Assembly: GCF_013408565.1 (NCBI RefSeq)
Contig: NZ_JACBZX010000001.1
Span: forward strand, 1,054,001 to 1,118,000
Length of the DNA stretch: 64,000 nt
From: Janibacter alkaliphilus
GTDB lineage: Bacteria > Actinomycetota > Actinomycetes > Actinomycetales > Dermatophilaceae
Direction of reading: 5' to 3'
Positions 18,044 to 27,499 of this stretch are shown in pieces. Position 1 is the stretch's first letter. Each line of letters begins with the position of its first letter. A program made the translations under genes and the position numbers. The notes under the pieces were generated by a model. The model did not search any database. It worked only from the letters and a program-made list of their open reading frames with translations, and was not told the origin of the DNA.

Positions 18044-18060
18044 CCGACCGGCAGCACGAC

Positions 18061-18094
18061 CGACGGCCCGTCCCCACCCGGGGGCGGGCCGTCG
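18061..18094 (+). terminator. Terminator of trxB-trxA
   Basis: A 15-pair stem (CGACGGCCCG, one T-G pair, CCCC) closed by the loop ACCC, 17 bases after the trxA stop. No T-tract follows. Confidence 0.75.
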
Positions 18095-18129
18095 CCGTGC
18101 TCCAACCGTTTGGTGTGCTCGCCCTGATC

Positions 18130-18669
18130 CGCAACTGCCCGGGCAATTCACGCACCACCCGCAACTGCCCGGGCAATTCACACCCAAGGCTCGCAACTGC
18201 CCGGGCAATTCACGCACCACCCGCAACTGCCCGGGCAATTCACACCCAAGGCTCGCAACTGCCCGGGCAATTCACACCCAGGTCCGCAACTGCCCGGGCA
18301 ATTCACACCCAGGTCCGCAACTACCCGGGCAATTCACACCCAGGTCCGCAGCTGCCCGGGCGAACTTCACGCACCACCCGCAACTGCCCGGGCAATTCAC
18401 ACCCAGGTCCGCAACTACCCGGGCAATTCACACCCAGGTCCGCAGCTGCCCGGGCAATTCACACCCAGGTCCGCAACTGCCCGGGCAATTCACACCCAGG
18501 TCCGCAACTACCCGGGCAATTCACACCCAGGTCCGCAGCTGCCCGGGCGAACTTCACGCACCACCCGCAACTGCCCGGGCAATTCACACCCAGGTCCGCA
18601 ACTACCCGGGCAATTCACACCCAGGTCCGTAACTGCCCGGGCAATTCACACTCCACCCGCAACTGCCGG
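18130..18669 (+). repeat. Tandem array of 17 copies of a 29-32-bp unit plus a partial copy
   Basis: Each unit carries a core close to AACTGCCCGGGCAATTCA, centred on the palindrome TGCCCGGGCA, joined by linkers CACCCAGGTC, CACCCAAGGCT or CGCACCACC. Core variants (AACTGCC, AACTACC, AGCTGCC) recur in threes, and two of the AGCTGCC copies read GGGCGAACTTCA. This gives a higher-order period near 93 bp, consistent with growth by duplication. The last partial copy at 18658 breaks into non-repeat sequence. There are no unique spacers, so it is not a CRISPR array. It fills the convergent trxA-parB gap and no credible gene lies in it. A smaller inverted cluster of the same family is at 44361-44448. Confidence 0.95.
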
Positions 18670-18780
18670 AAGGGGGTCCGGCGGAGGGCGCGGAATGGCG
18701 CGTAATCCCTTGTGCGGCAAGCGATCCGGCGCTGTGAGAGCCGTTCGGTCGCCAGCCCGGCGGCGGCGACTCCGAGACGG

Positions 18781-19941
18781 TCAGAGCTCGGTGGTGTCCA
18801 CGCCCATCTGGTCGAGGATCCGGTCGAGGTCCTCGCGTGAGGCGAACTCGATCGTCATCCGCCCCTTGCGCTTGCCGAGGGTCACCCGCGCCCGGGTGTC
18901 GAAACGGTCGCTGAGCCGCGCCGCGAGGTCGTCCAGCCGCGGGTCGGGCTCGCCCGCGGTGCGCCCGGCCCGCGCCGGACGCTCCGGGTCGACCCCGAGA
19001 GCGACGATCTCCTCGACGCTGCGCACCGACAGACCCTCGGCCACGATCCGCTGGGCCAGCCGCTCCATCGCCGCGGCGTCGTCGAGGGTGAGCAGGGCGC
19101 GGGCGTGCCCCGCGCTGAGCACCCCGGCCGCCACCCGACGGGCGACCATCGGCGGCAGCCGCAGCAGCCGCAGGGTGTTGGAGATCTGCGGGCGGCTGCG
19201 GCCGATCCGTCCCGCCAGCTCCTCCTGCGTGCAGCCGAAGTCGTCCAGCAGCTGCTGGTAGGCCGCGGCCTCCTCGAGCGGGTTGAGCTCGCTGCGGTGC
19301 AGGTTCTCCAGCAGGGCATCCCGCAGCAGCGTGTCGTCCTCGGTCTCCTTGATGATCGCCGGGATCGTCTCGCGGTCCGCCTGGACGCTGGCCCGCCAGC
19401 GCCGCTCACCCATGACGAGCTCGAAGCGGGGAGCACCGCCCTCGTCGGGCACCTGCCGCACGACGATCGGCTGGAGCACCCCGATCTCCTGGATCGAGTG
19501 CACCAGCTCGGCCATGTCGTCCTCGTCGAAGACGGTGCGTGGCTGCCGTGGGTTCGGCCGGATCGAGCCGACCGGGACCTCGCGGTAGACCGCGCCAGGC
19601 ACCGGCGCCAGCCCGGCCGCGGCGACGTCGACGGCGCCCGCACCCTCGGTCTCGGACCCGCCGTCGGGTGCAGATCCCGGCTCGCTCGTCCGATCCTGGG
19701 TGGCATCCCGCGGCTCCGAGCCGCCACCGTCGCTGTCAGCTCCCCTGCCAGAGGGAGCGGTCTGCTGGATCCCGCTCTCCGGGGACGCCTCGGCCGGCTC
19801 TGCCCCCACGACCGTGTCCGTCCCCGGCCAGAAGACGTCGGTGGGACGCGCGCTGCCGCGTCCGGCGCCTCCCGCAGCCTGCCCCGCCTCGGGGATGAGG
19901 GCGCCGAGCCCGCGTCCCAGTCCTCGTCGCTTCTCGCTCAT
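18781..19941 (-). CDS. parB: Chromosome partitioning protein ParB
   Basis: 386 residues from ATG 19941, overlapping the parA stop as ATGA. The N-terminus [15 protein letters not shown] is the ParA-contact peptide. A 90-residue acidic, low-complexity stretch follows. Next comes the ParB/Spo0J nuclease-like domain ([27 protein letters not shown] for CTP/DNA binding, [14 protein letters not shown]), then a helix-turn-helix ([24 protein letters not shown]) and a C-terminal dimer domain. It binds parS, three copies of which lie just upstream, and loads condensin. Confidence 0.97.
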   Translation of the reverse strand: MSEKRRGLGRGLGALIPEAGQAAGGAGRGSARPTDVFWPGTDTVVGAEPAEASPESGIQQTAPSGRGADSDGGGSEPRDATQDRTSEPGSAPDGGSETEGAGAVDVAAAGLAPVPGAVYREVPVGSIRPNPRQPRTVFDEDDMAELVHSIQEIGVLQPIVVRQVPDEGGAPRFELVMGERRWRASVQADRETIPAIIKETEDDTLLRDALLENLHRSELNPLEEAAAYQQLLDDFGCTQEELAGRIGRSRPQISNTLRLLRLPPMVARRVAAGVLSAGHARALLTLDDAAAMERLAQRIVAEGLSVRSVEEIVALGVDPERPARAGRTAGEPDPRLDDLAARLSDRFDTRARVTLGKRKGRMTIEFASREDLDRILDQMGVDTTEL

Positions 19942-21221
19942 GCGTCGCCCTTCTGCTGCGCGCCACGGTCGGCGATCTCCGCCGCGGCCTGGAGGTAGCA
20001 CAGAGCGCCGGTGCTCTGCGGGTCGTAGGTGATGACCGTCTGGCCGTGGCTCGGGGCCTCGGAGACCCGGACCGATCGCGGCACCGTCGTCTCCAGCACC
20101 TGCTCGGGGAAGTGCGCCCGCACCTCGTCGGCGACCTGCGCGGACAGCCGGGTGCGCCCGTCGTACATGGTGAGCAGGATCGTCGAGACGTGCAGGTCGG
20201 CGTTGAGGTGGGCCTGGATGAGGTCGATGTTCTTCAGGAGCTGGGACAGGCCCTCTAGCGCGTAGTACTCGCACTGGATCGGGATGAGCACCTCGCTGGC
20301 GGCGACGAAGGCGTTCACCGTGAGCAGACCCAGGCTCGGTGGGCAGTCGATGATGATGTAGTCGATCTGCGGCTCGCCGGCATCGGCACGGGACTGGACC
20401 AGCGCATCCACCGCCCGGCGCAGCCGGTTCTCCCGGGCCACCAGCGAGACGAGCTCGATCTCGGCGCCGGCCAGATCGATCGTCGCCGGTACGCACCACA
20501 GGTTGTCCACGTCCGGGCAGGGCTGCAGCACCTCGGCCATCGGGGTGCCCTCGACGAGGACGTCGTAGACGCTGGGCACCTCGGCGTGATGATCGATCCC
20601 CAGGGCGGTGCTCGCGTTGCCCTGGGGATCGGTGTCGACGAGCAGCACCGAGAGCCCGCGCGAGGCGAGACCCGCAGCGAGGTTGACCGCCGTGGTGGTC
20701 TTGCCGACGCCGCCCTTCTGGTTGCTCACCGTCATGACCCGGGTCTGCGGCGGGGCGGGGAAGCGCGCATCCTGCAGCGCCTTGCGCATCGTGGTGTCTG
20801 CCCGGACCGCCGCCATCACCGGCGAGTCGCGCAGCGCCTCGTCGGACGGCGAATCGGATGGGGACGACTCAGTCCCCGGCGAGTCGTTCCCGGGCGCGTC
20901 GTGGGGCTCTGCTGAGTCGGGGTCCTCGGTCGCTGCCGGGCCGTCGGGCACGGCGTCGGAGGACTCGACCTCTGCCGTGCCGTCGGCGGCGTTCCCCACC
21001 ACGCTCTCCTCGGCGGGGTCCTCCGCGGCCGGTGCAGCCATCGGCGGCTCGGGCGAGGTGCCGGTCTCGGCATGAGGCGACGGCACCCCCATCCAGCCGA
21101 TCGGCGCTCCGGCCCGGGTGCCGAGGGTCGGCCATCCCATCCCGGGGACGACCTCTCGTGATCCCGCGGCGACGGTGCTCAGGGTCGGTACCGGCGGGGC
21201 GTCTACGGTCGAGGAGGACAT
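19938..21221 (-). CDS. parA: Chromosome partitioning ATPase ParA
   Basis: 427 residues from ATG 21221. The frame stays open further upstream, but that part would run through two parS sites and DnaA boxes, so the shorter start is preferred. The deviant Walker [15 protein letters not shown] lies near residues 169-180. [10 protein letters not shown] and [16 protein letters not shown] follow as Walker A' and B regions. The 165-residue N-terminal acidic Pro/Ser/Glu-rich extension is unusual, since most ParA proteins start near the P-loop. No clear Shine-Dalgarno precedes the start. Confidence 0.93.
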   Translation of the reverse strand: MSSSTVDAPPVPTLSTVAAGSREVVPGMGWPTLGTRAGAPIGWMGVPSPHAETGTSPEPPMAAPAAEDPAEESVVGNAADGTAEVESSDAVPDGPAATEDPDSAEPHDAPGNDSPGTESSPSDSPSDEALRDSPVMAAVRADTTMRKALQDARFPAPPQTRVMTVSNQKGGVGKTTTAVNLAAGLASRGLSVLLVDTDPQGNASTALGIDHHAEVPSVYDVLVEGTPMAEVLQPCPDVDNLWCVPATIDLAGAEIELVSLVARENRLRRAVDALVQSRADAGEPQIDYIIIDCPPSLGLLTVNAFVAASEVLIPIQCEYYALEGLSQLLKNIDLIQAHLNADLHVSTILLTMYDGRTRLSAQVADEVRAHFPEQVLETTVPRSVRVSEAPSHGQTVITYDPQSTGALCYLQAAAEIADRGAQQKGDA

Positions 21222-21304
21222 CAGCGATATCCAACACCGCGAGGGCCGCTGATGCCAATCGACGTCCCAGCTCTGTGGACCACGGTGTGATTCAGCGTCG
21301 TCAC

Positions 21305-21365
21305 TGTGGACAACTCGGTCGATATCGGGAGTTGTCCACCGGTTGTCCACATGTTCGGTGGACAA
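21305..21365. promoter_or_regulatory. Cluster of four DnaA-box-like sequences
   Basis: TGTGGACAA at 21305-21313 and TTGTCCACA at 21343-21351 are exact actinobacterial DnaA boxes. TTGTCCACC at 21332-21340 and GGTGGACAA at 21357-21365 each differ at one base. All four lie within 61 bases in mixed orientation. Confidence 0.65.
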
Positions 21366-21414
21366 GCCGCGGTGGTCGGGGCGGCAAGGCGGGCTCGACG
21401 GCCCTGAGTGACCG

Positions 21415-21430
21415 TGTTCCACGTGAAACG
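21415..21430. other. parS site 1 (ParB-binding centromere site)
   Basis: TGTTCCACGTGAAACG, a near-perfect 16-base match to the bacterial parS palindrome in its actinobacterial form. Confidence 0.93.
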
Positions 21431-21503
21431 CGCCGGTCGACCGCGCGACCGTCCGCGGACGTGCGTTCACCGTCCACCGGCACGCCCGGCGAAGGTCGCA
21501 CCG

Positions 21504-21519
21504 CGTTCCACGTGAAACG
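21504..21519. other. parS site 2
   Basis: CGTTCCACGTGAAACG, same core as site 1, 89 bases away. Confidence 0.93.
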
Positions 21520-21575
21520 GCGCGGGGAGGGCGTCGCGACCGACCGTCCTGCCAGGGCTCAGCCCCTGCGACGGC

Positions 21576-22220
21576 TCAGCGCTTCGAGCGGGTGACCTGG
21601 ATGGTCCGGGTCGGTTCACGCAGCACGTCCTCGCCGTGCTCGACCACCCGAGGATCGATGCCGCCGAGCCGTCGCAGCACCGTCCGGGCCTGCTCGATCT
21701 CCTCCGGAGCGCTGCGACCCTTCATCGCCACGAGGCGGCCACCAGGCTCGACGAGCGGAAGGCACCACCGTGCCAGCTTGTCCAGCCGAGCCACCGCCCG
21801 CGCCGTCACCGCCGGGGCAGCGAGCGTCCCGGTCATCTCCTCGGCACGACCACGATGGACCGTGACGTTGTCCAGCCCGAGATCCTCGACGGTCGAGCTC
21901 AACCAGTCGGTGCGCCGCTGCATCGGCTCGACGAGGTGCAGCTCGAGGTCGGGCCGTCCGATCGCCAGCACCAGTCCGGGCAGCCCGGCACCGGAGCCGA
22001 CGTCGATGACCCGCTCGCCATCGGCGAAGGCGTCCGCGATGACCGCGCAGTTGAGGATGTGCCGGTCCCAGAGGCGAGGCACCTCGCGCGGGCCGATGAG
22101 GCCGTGGCTCACCCCCGTGTCGGCGAGGATGTCGGCGAAGGCGGCGGCCAGCGAAAGGCGCTCACCGAACAGTCGGTGAGCGCCTTCCGGGGCCTGCGGG
22201 GCGGTCTCGTGCTCGGTCAT
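21576..22220 (-). CDS. rsmG: 16S rRNA (guanine-N7) methyltransferase RsmG (GidB)
   Basis: 214 residues from ATG 22220. An S-adenosylmethionine-dependent methyltransferase that modifies a guanine in the decoding region of 16S rRNA. Visible are IGPREVPRLWDRHILNCAVIAD, the SAM-binding loop VIDVGSGAGLPGLVLAI, and MKGRSAPEEIE with the conserved catalytic-region Lys-Gly. It belongs to the rpmH-to-parB minus-strand series and is flanked by parS sites on both sides. Loss of this enzyme causes low-level streptomycin resistance in other bacteria. Confidence 0.97.
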   Translation of the reverse strand: MTEHETAPQAPEGAHRLFGERLSLAAAFADILADTGVSHGLIGPREVPRLWDRHILNCAVIADAFADGERVIDVGSGAGLPGLVLAIGRPDLELHLVEPMQRRTDWLSSTVEDLGLDNVTVHRGRAEEMTGTLAAPAVTARAVARLDKLARWCLPLVEPGGRLVAMKGRSAPEEIEQARTVLRRLGGIDPRVVEHGEDVLREPTRTIQVTRSKR

Positions 22221-22228
22221 GCCGGCAC

Positions 22229-22244
22229 GGTTCCACGTGAAACG
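22229..22244. other. parS site 3
   Basis: GGTTCCACGTGAAACG in the 25-base gap between jag and rsmG; the third ParB-binding site within 830 bases. Confidence 0.92.
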
Positions 22245-22245
22245 G

Positions 22246-22857
22246 TCACGCCGACTCCGCCTCCGTCGTGCTGTCCGAGGCCTCCGCACCGGGCTCGGCG
22301 GCGTCCGACTCGTGCGTGTCCGTCCCGGTCTCCGCCTGCCCGGTGCGCTGCGACCCCTCGGCCGCCGGCAGCACGACGACGAAGCGTCGCGGCTCGCTGC
22401 CCGAGGACTCCGAGCGGAGACCGGCGGCGAGCACCTCGTCGTGGACGACCTTGCGCTCGAAGGCGGACATCGGCTCCAGGGAGGTCTCCTCACCGGACTC
22501 CTGCACCTCCTGGATCGCCCGCTGGGCAGCCTCGGCGAGCTCGGACCGGCGACCCGCCCGATGTCCCGCGACGTCCAGCATGAGCCGGCTGCGCTCACCC
22601 GTCGCGGACTGCACCGCCAGCCGGGTCAGCTCCTGCAGGGCCTCGAGGACCCGGCCGTCCTGCCCGACGAGCCGGCGAGGGACGCGCCCTTCGTCGGAGT
22701 CGACGACGGCCACCGCGGCCCGGTCGCCATCGATGTCGAGGTCGATGTCGCCGTCCAGGTCGGCGATGTCGAGCAGCGTCTCCAGGAAGTCTGCGGCCAC
22801 CTCGCCCTCGCGCTCGAGCTGGCTGCGGCGCCCGGAGGTCTCGTCCGTGCTGGTCAT
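22246..22857 (-). CDS. jag: Jag/KhpB-type RNA-binding protein (KH plus R3H)
   Basis: 203 residues from ATG 22857. It has a KH-like segment (VPRRLVGQDGRVLEALQELTRLAV) and an R3H segment (LMLDVAGHRAGRRSELAEAA with the conserved R-x3-H region, then MSAFERKVVHDEVLA). An acidic disordered tail of about 45 residues ends the protein. It is an RNA-binding regulator linked to cell envelope growth in Gram-positive bacteria. It lies between yidC (79-base gap) and rsmG. Confidence 0.93.
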   Translation of the reverse strand: MTSTDETSGRRSQLEREGEVAADFLETLLDIADLDGDIDLDIDGDRAAVAVVDSDEGRVPRRLVGQDGRVLEALQELTRLAVQSATGERSRLMLDVAGHRAGRRSELAEAAQRAIQEVQESGEETSLEPMSAFERKVVHDEVLAAGLRSESSGSEPRRFVVVLPAAEGSQRTGQAETGTDTHESDAAEPGAEASDSTTEAESA

Positions 22858-22936
22858 GTGTCTCCTCGGTGTCGGGATGACGGGCCGGGCGCGCGGCGCC
22901 GGACCCAGGTCAGGTCTGGGGAGCGGGCTGCTGCGG

Positions 22937-23953
22937 CTACTGGCTGCCGCCGGAGCCGCCCGGCTTCTTCGGCGGCGGACCCGCCTTCTTCGCCCGCTTC
23001 TTGCTCTTCGGCTGCGTCCGTTGGCCGGAGACGGCGACGCCCTTCGCCCGCAGCTCCTCGGCCATCTCCTCGTCGTGCGCCCGCTCGCGGGTCTCCTCCG
23101 GGGTGTCCACCGGCTTGCCGGCGGCGCGGCGCCGCTGCTGCATGGCCTTCTCCGCGGCCGAGCCCGGGGCCGGCATCCGCCGGATGACGTAGAACTGCTG
23201 CAGCATCGTCCAGAGGTTCGTGGTGAACCAGTAGATGAGCACACCGATCGGGAAGTTCACGCCGGTCACGGCGAAGATGATCGGGAAGAGGTAGAGCATG
23301 ATCTTCTGCTGCTGCGCGATCGGCCCCTCCAGCGCGGCAGCCGGCATGTTCTTGCGCATCAGCTGGTGCTGGGTGATGAAGGTCGTCGCCGACATGAGCA
23401 CGATGAGCACGACCGTGACGATCTGCACGTTGAGGTCGTCGGCGCCCCAGAAGATGTCGGACAGCCGGGCGCCGAAGATCGTCGAGCTCTCGGCCTGGGC
23501 CGCGAGCTCGCGGGAGAGCGGGCCGATCGGCTCGTTCACCCCGTCAGCCATCTCGTCCAGACCGTTGAGCACCCGGAAGAGGCCGAAGAAGAAGGGCATC
23601 TGCACGAGGATCGGCAGGCACGAGGAGAACGGGTTGGTCCCCGTGTCCTTGTAGAGGGCCATCGTCTCCTCGGTCATCTTCTGCCGAGACTCCGGGTCCG
23701 TCTTGCCCTTGTACTTCTTCTGGATCTTCTGCATCTCCGGCTGGATGAGCTGCATCTTGCGGGAGGCGTGGATCTGCTTGACGAAGAGCGGGATGAGCGC
23801 GGCCCGCATGACGATCACCAGACCCACGATGGACAGGGTCCAGGTCCAGCCGCTGGCCTCGGGCATGCCGACGGCGGTGAGCGCGCCGTGCCAGAGATAC
23901 ATGATCCAGGCGACGATCCACTCGAAGGGGTACATCAGGTCACTGAGGCTCAC
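22937..23953 (-). CDS. yidC: Membrane protein insertase YidC
   Basis: 338 residues from GTG 23953, overlapping the yidD stop as GTGA. It inserts membrane proteins alone or with SecYEG. The actinobacterial layout is visible: an N-terminal helix, [23 protein letters not shown] with the groove arginine, a cytoplasmic hairpin ([20 protein letters not shown]), [23 protein letters not shown], two more helices and a basic Pro/Lys-rich tail likely to contact the ribosome. Confidence 0.97.
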   Translation of the reverse strand: MSLSDLMYPFEWIVAWIMYLWHGALTAVGMPEASGWTWTLSIVGLVIVMRAALIPLFVKQIHASRKMQLIQPEMQKIQKKYKGKTDPESRQKMTEETMALYKDTGTNPFSSCLPILVQMPFFFGLFRVLNGLDEMADGVNEPIGPLSRELAAQAESSTIFGARLSDIFWGADDLNVQIVTVVLIVLMSATTFITQHQLMRKNMPAAALEGPIAQQQKIMLYLFPIIFAVTGVNFPIGVLIYWFTTNLWTMLQQFYVIRRMPAPGSAAEKAMQQRRRAAGKPVDTPEETRERAHDEEMAEELRAKGVAVSGQRTQPKSKKRAKKAGPPPKKPGGSGGSQ

Positions 23954-24294
23954 GGGAGCGATGTCCTTTCCTGGGCGCGCTCGGCGCCGTGGTCGTGCCC
24001 GTCATCGGTCGCCAGCCGTGGTCGCGCCAGCTCCGGCGACCCGCGGTCGGCCCAGGTGTCGGGCACGTGGTCGATCCCCCCGGCGGACCAGGGGTGGCAC
24101 CGGGCGATCCGGTGAAGCATGAGATAGGTCCCGCTAAGGGGACCGAACCGCCGGAGCGCGGTGAGGCCGTACTCCGAGCAGCTGGGGAAGTAGCGGCAGG
24201 ACGGCGGGAGAAGGGGGGAGATCAGCAGCTGGTAGGCACGGACCAGCGCGACCAGCGGCAGCGCGGCGACCCGGCGGAGCGACGCGCGGCTCAC
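23950..24294 (-). CDS. yidD: Membrane protein insertion efficiency factor YidD
   Basis: 114 residues from GTG 24294, overlapping rnpA and yidC by four bases at each end (GTGA both times). The family motif [35 protein letters not shown] with its three cysteines is complete, and [13 protein letters not shown] follows. It is a small amphipathic, membrane-associated protein assisting YidC. The C-terminal 30 residues are variable and polar. Confidence 0.96.
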   Translation of the reverse strand: MSRASLRRVAALPLVALVRAYQLLISPLLPPSCRYFPSCSEYGLTALRRFGPLSGTYLMLHRIARCHPWSAGGIDHVPDTWADRGSPELARPRLATDDGHDHGAERAQERTSLP

Positions 24295-24662
24295 GAAACA
24301 CCCCTACCGGTATACAGGTCGCCCAGTCCCCGGGCGATGGCCTCGCCCAGCTCCGCCGACGTCGCGGTGGCGGCCGCGGGGGTGGCCCGCAGGACGACGT
24401 CGGTTCCGGCAGGGAGGCGCTCCAGCAGCGGGGCCACCTGGTGGCGCAGCCGGCGGGCGACCCGGTTCCGGACCACCGACCCGCCGACCGCCCGGGACAC
24501 GACGAGACCGACCCGGGGCGGGGCATCCCCCGCCGGGTCGGTCCGTCCGGTCACGCGGGCGTGGACGACGAGCAGGCGCGAGCCCCGACGTCGAGCGTCG
24601 GAGCCGCGGACCGTGGCTGAGAAGTCCGCGCGCTCGGTGAGCCGGTGCCGCGCCGGCAGCAC
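24291..24662 (-). CDS. rnpA: Ribonuclease P protein component
   Basis: 123 residues from GTG 24662. This basic protein binds the RNase P RNA and helps it remove tRNA 5' leaders. [21 protein letters not shown] at the start and [25 protein letters not shown], the RNR signature, identify it. It is placed 25 bases after rpmH in the universally conserved pair and coupled to yidD by GTGA. Confidence 0.96.
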   Translation of the reverse strand: MLPARHRLTERADFSATVRGSDARRRGSRLLVVHARVTGRTDPAGDAPPRVGLVVSRAVGGSVVRNRVARRLRHQVAPLLERLPAGTDVVLRATPAAATATSAELGEAIARGLGDLYTGRGVS

Positions 24663-24687
24663 CCCGAGCCTCCCGAGGGTGTCCGCG

Positions 24688-24825
24688 TCAGGCCGAGAGC
24701 TTGGCGCGGCCCTTGGCGCGACGGTTGGCGAGGATCGAGCGGCCGGCCCGGGTGCGCATGCGCAGACGGAAGCCGTGGGTCTTCGCGCGGCGTCGGTTGT
24801 TGGGCTGGAAGGTGCGCTTGCTCAT
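24688..24825 (-). CDS. rpmH: 50S ribosomal protein L34
   Basis: A 45-residue, very basic protein, complete from [19 protein letters not shown] to the C-terminus AKGRAKLSA, with GGAGAT before ATG 24825. It is the first gene of the minus-strand operon running through rnpA, yidD, yidC, jag and rsmG. Confidence 0.97.
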   Translation of the reverse strand: MSKRTFQPNNRRRAKTHGFRLRMRTRAGRSILANRRAKGRAKLSA

Positions 24826-24955
24826 GCGAGATCTCCGATGGGTCGGCGAGCCGCCCGGCTCGCGTGGTCGTCCGCCCTCTTCGGCCGCGATCGGAGGCCC
24901 ACGTCCCGGGTGCCGGGTTCATGGGCATGCGAAAGCGGCCGACAGGCCAGGTTTT

Positions 24956-24985
24956 ACGGTACGGGAGCCCTCCGGACAGGGTCAA
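24956..24985 (-). promoter_or_regulatory. rpmH operon promoter
   Basis: On the minus strand, -35 TTGACC (24980-24985), an 18-base spacer and -10 TACCGT (24956-24961), leaving a leader of roughly 120 bases before rpmH. Confidence 0.7.
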
Positions 24986-25119
24986 ACCCACGAGGCGTTC
25001 GGCACCTCGGCGCGAGCGAACCGGGCATCGTTGCAGCGGACGTCGCGGGCCACGGCGCGACACGCCGACCGGGCACAGGTTTTCTCGCCGTCGGTTGCCC
25101 GTGGCGGCGCGCGACGTGT

Positions 25120-25125
25120 TAGCGT
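25120..25125 (+). promoter_or_regulatory. dnaA -10 candidate
   Basis: TAGCGT with TTGCCC 19 bases upstream (25095-25100). The transcript would start near 25132, with the downstream DnaA boxes inside its leader. Confidence 0.45.
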
Positions 25126-25153
25126 CCTGCGTCACCCCCAGATACTCCACAGG

Positions 25154-25174
25154 TGTGGACAACCCTGTGGACGT
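25154..25174. promoter_or_regulatory. DnaA boxes upstream of dnaA
   Basis: An exact TGTGGACAA at 25154-25162, followed by TGTGGACGT at 25166-25174, which matches TGTGGAC but differs at the last two bases. They are placed for autoregulation of dnaA or as part of the origin. Confidence 0.6.
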
Positions 25175-25282
25175 TCACCGTCATCGACCCTCGGGTTCGT
25201 GGTGAGATCAGGGTGCGGCGCGGTCCACGAGCCTGGGCTGCGGGACGAGCGTGACCGGTCGAGAGCAGCGAGGTGTGTGCAG

Positions 25283-26794
25283 GTGGCGGACGCCGACGTG
25301 GACTTCGGTCAGGTGTGGCGCACCACCCTCGACTCCCTCGATGCCGACGGGGTCCCAGTCACCCGGCGTGCCTTCCTCACGATGGCCCGGCTGGTCGGGC
25401 TGCTGGACGACACCGCGCTGATCGCCGTCCCGGACGACTTCTCCAAGCAGTACGTCGAGCAGCGGCTGCGGATGCACGTGACCCAGGCGCTCTCCGAGCA
25501 GCTCGGTCGCGACATCCGCCTCGCGGTGACCGTGGACCCCTCGCTGGCCGAGGACGAGGCAGGCCCGCCGACCGACGCCCCCGTCACCGACGAGGCCGAC
25601 CGGGACCGGCACGCGCCAGCCGCGCCAGCGACCGTCCTGCCCGCCCCGGAGAACCCGGACGAGGCCGACGACGACATCGTCGACGACAACCACGACCGGC
25701 TGCGGGTGGCCACCACCCCGAACCGGCCGGTGCGCGGCCGGCCCGAGCCGGAGCAGGTGGAGCTGACCCGGCTGAACCCGAAGTACATCTTCGACACCTT
25801 CGTCATCGGCTCGAGCAACCGCTTCGCCAACGCGGCCGCGGTCGCCGTCGCCGAGGCCCCGGCCAAGGCGTACAACCCGCTCTTCATCTACGGCGAGTCC
25901 GGGCTGGGCAAGACCCACCTGCTGCACGCGATCGGCCACTACGCGCGCAACCTCTACCCGCACGTCAAGGTGCGCTACGTGAACTCCGAGGAATTCACCA
26001 ACGACTTCATCAACAGCATCCGCGACGACAAGGCGGCCAACTTCCAGCGCCGCTACCGCGACGTCGACGTGCTGCTCATCGACGACATCCAGTTCCTCCA
26101 GGGCAAGATGCAGACCCAGGAGGAGTTCTTCCACACCTTCAACACGCTGCACAACGCCAACAAGCAGGTCGTCATCACCTCCGACGTCCCGCCGAAGCTG
26201 CTCTCCGGCTTCGAGGAGCGGATGCGCAGCCGCTTCGAGTGGGGTCTGCTCACCGACGTGCAGCCGCCGGACCTGGAGACCCGGATCGCGATCCTGCGGA
26301 AGAAGGCGATCCAGGAGAACCTGTCCGTGCCGGACGACGTGCTGGAGTTCATCGCCAGCAAGATCAGCACGAACATCCGCGAGCTCGAGGGCGCCCTGAT
26401 CCGGGTGACCGCCTTCGCCAGCCTCAACCGGCAGCCGGTGGACATGGCCCTGGCGCAGATCGTGCTCAAGGACCTCATCCCGCACGAGCAGTCCTCGGAG
26501 ATCTCCAGCGCGACGATCATGGCCCAGACCGCGGAGTACTTCGGGCTGACCATCGAGGACCTGCAGGGCGCCTCGCGCACCCGGGTGCTGGTGACGGCCC
26601 GGCAGATCGCGATGTACCTCTGCCGCGAGCTCACCGACGCCTCGCTGCCCAAGATCGGTCAGCAGTTCGGCGGCCGCGACCACACCACGGTGATGCACGC
26701 CGACCGCAAGATCCGTGAGCTGATGGGCGAGCGCCGGGCGATCTACAACCAGGTCACCGAGCTCACCAACCGGATCAAGCAGCAGTCCGTCTGA
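25283..26794 (+). CDS. dnaA: Chromosomal replication initiator DnaA
   Basis: 503 residues from GTG 25283 (AGG nine bases upstream; GTG two codons earlier is possible). Domain I is [13 protein letters not shown] to about residue 90, followed by an acidic Pro-rich linker. The AAA+ domain shows [27 protein letters not shown], Walker [10 protein letters not shown] near residue 204 and Walker [10 protein letters not shown]. The DNA-binding domain carries the signature [15 protein letters not shown] near residue 463. It binds the 9-mer boxes around oriC to open DNA. Confidence 0.98.
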   Translation: MADADVDFGQVWRTTLDSLDADGVPVTRRAFLTMARLVGLLDDTALIAVPDDFSKQYVEQRLRMHVTQALSEQLGRDIRLAVTVDPSLAEDEAGPPTDAPVTDEADRDRHAPAAPATVLPAPENPDEADDDIVDDNHDRLRVATTPNRPVRGRPEPEQVELTRLNPKYIFDTFVIGSSNRFANAAAVAVAEAPAKAYNPLFIYGESGLGKTHLLHAIGHYARNLYPHVKVRYVNSEEFTNDFINSIRDDKAANFQRRYRDVDVLLIDDIQFLQGKMQTQEEFFHTFNTLHNANKQVVITSDVPPKLLSGFEERMRSRFEWGLLTDVQPPDLETRIAILRKKAIQENLSVPDDVLEFIASKISTNIRELEGALIRVTAFASLNRQPVDMALAQIVLKDLIPHEQSSEISSATIMAQTAEYFGLTIEDLQGASRTRVLVTARQIAMYLCRELTDASLPKIGQQFGGRDHTTVMHADRKIRELMGERRAIYNQVTELTNRIKQQSV

Positions 26795-27499
26795 GCCCGG
26801 TCGGCATCCCCCGGCCACCCCTGCGCAACCACCCCTGCCCAGCCGCCGCCTGTCCGACCGCCGCCTGGGCCCCCCGCCCGCTCCACACCCTTCGTCCACA
26901 GCTGTGGGCAGCCGCGCGCACGACCTCCTGCCTGGCAGCCACGGGAACGACATCGGTGTCATCCGTACCCGTCCACACGATCCACACCCTGTGGACAACT
27001 CTGTGGGTGGACGACACGCGGACCACCCGCCCCGCGACGCCGCACCAGCCCGCTCGCGACCCCCCTCCCTCCCACGTCCTGCGGACAACCCTGCGCGGGA
27101 CGCTGTGGATCCCGTGGCGCCGGCTGGGGACGCCTGTGCACGACGGTCGGCGACCCACAACCACCCCCCGCTCGTGCACAACGCCCTCCACGCCTCACCC
27201 ACAGGCATCTCCCCCGAGAAACCGGGCCGGATCCGGGTTGTCCACCGAACCCACAGCCCCGATGACCACGATGAGTCCTGACATCGATGACTCTGCTGCC
27301 CCACGCATGCCGAGCTCCCGGCTGTGGATCACACGTCCTGCCGACCACCACCGTCGCTGACGACCGGTGACCCGTCGTGATGACCAGGAGCCGCGGCGCG
27401 GGCTAGGGTGAACGCCCACGCACCACGCGTGGGAGGAGTTCCTGTCATCCACCGAGCAGCCTCGCGCGTCGCACGGGCGCGCCGAAGGGTAGGTCTGTC
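26795..27499. other. Probable origin of replication oriC (dnaA-dnaN intergenic region)
   Basis: 705 bases without a gene between dnaA and dnaN, the usual actinobacterial oriC location. DnaA-box-like 9-mers are TCGTCCACA at 26892, an exact TGTGGACAA at 26990, TGCGGACAA at 27080 and TTGTCCACC at 27238, with weaker TGTGGAT matches at 27104 and 27322. The region is less GC-rich than its neighbours but has no obvious long AT-rich unwinding element. Confidence 0.8.
27404..27409 (+). promoter_or_regulatory. dnaN -10 candidate
   Basis: TAGGGT about 90 bases before the dnaN start codon. Confidence 0.45.

Larger units (their letters stand above)
21222..21575. other. parA-rsmG intergenic region with parS sites and DnaA-box cluster
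   Basis: 354 bases without a credible gene. It holds four DnaA-box-like 9-mers (21305-21365) and two parS sites (21415-21430, 21504-21519). The promoter for parA should also lie here, but no convincing -10/-35 pair was resolved. Confidence 0.8.
24826..25282. other. rpmH-dnaA divergent regulatory region
   Basis: 457 bases without a gene. It contains the rpmH promoter (24956-24985), a dnaA -10 candidate (25120-25125) and DnaA boxes (25154-25174). Confidence 0.75.

Noticed and set aside
18130-18669. The repeat array as a CRISPR
   Set aside because: The intervals between cores are only 9-11 bases and are themselves repeated; there are no unique spacers and no cas genes.
17809-18705. A long open plus-strand frame through the repeat array encoding a repetitive Pro/Asn/Gly peptide
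   Set aside because: It is out of frame with trxA, has no ribosome site or sensible N-terminus, and stays open only because the repeats lack stops in that frame.
21222-21470. A longer N-terminus for ParA starting near 21470
   Set aside because: It would put coding sequence across the parS sites and DnaA boxes and adds residues with no ParA character.
24690-25280. Extended N-terminus of DnaA reaching into rpmH
   Set aside because: It would overlap rpmH in antisense and cross the dnaA promoter; the 503-residue form has normal length.
26795-27499. Small proteins in the oriC region
   Set aside because: Open frames there have no ribosome sites, no family pattern and overlap DnaA boxes.
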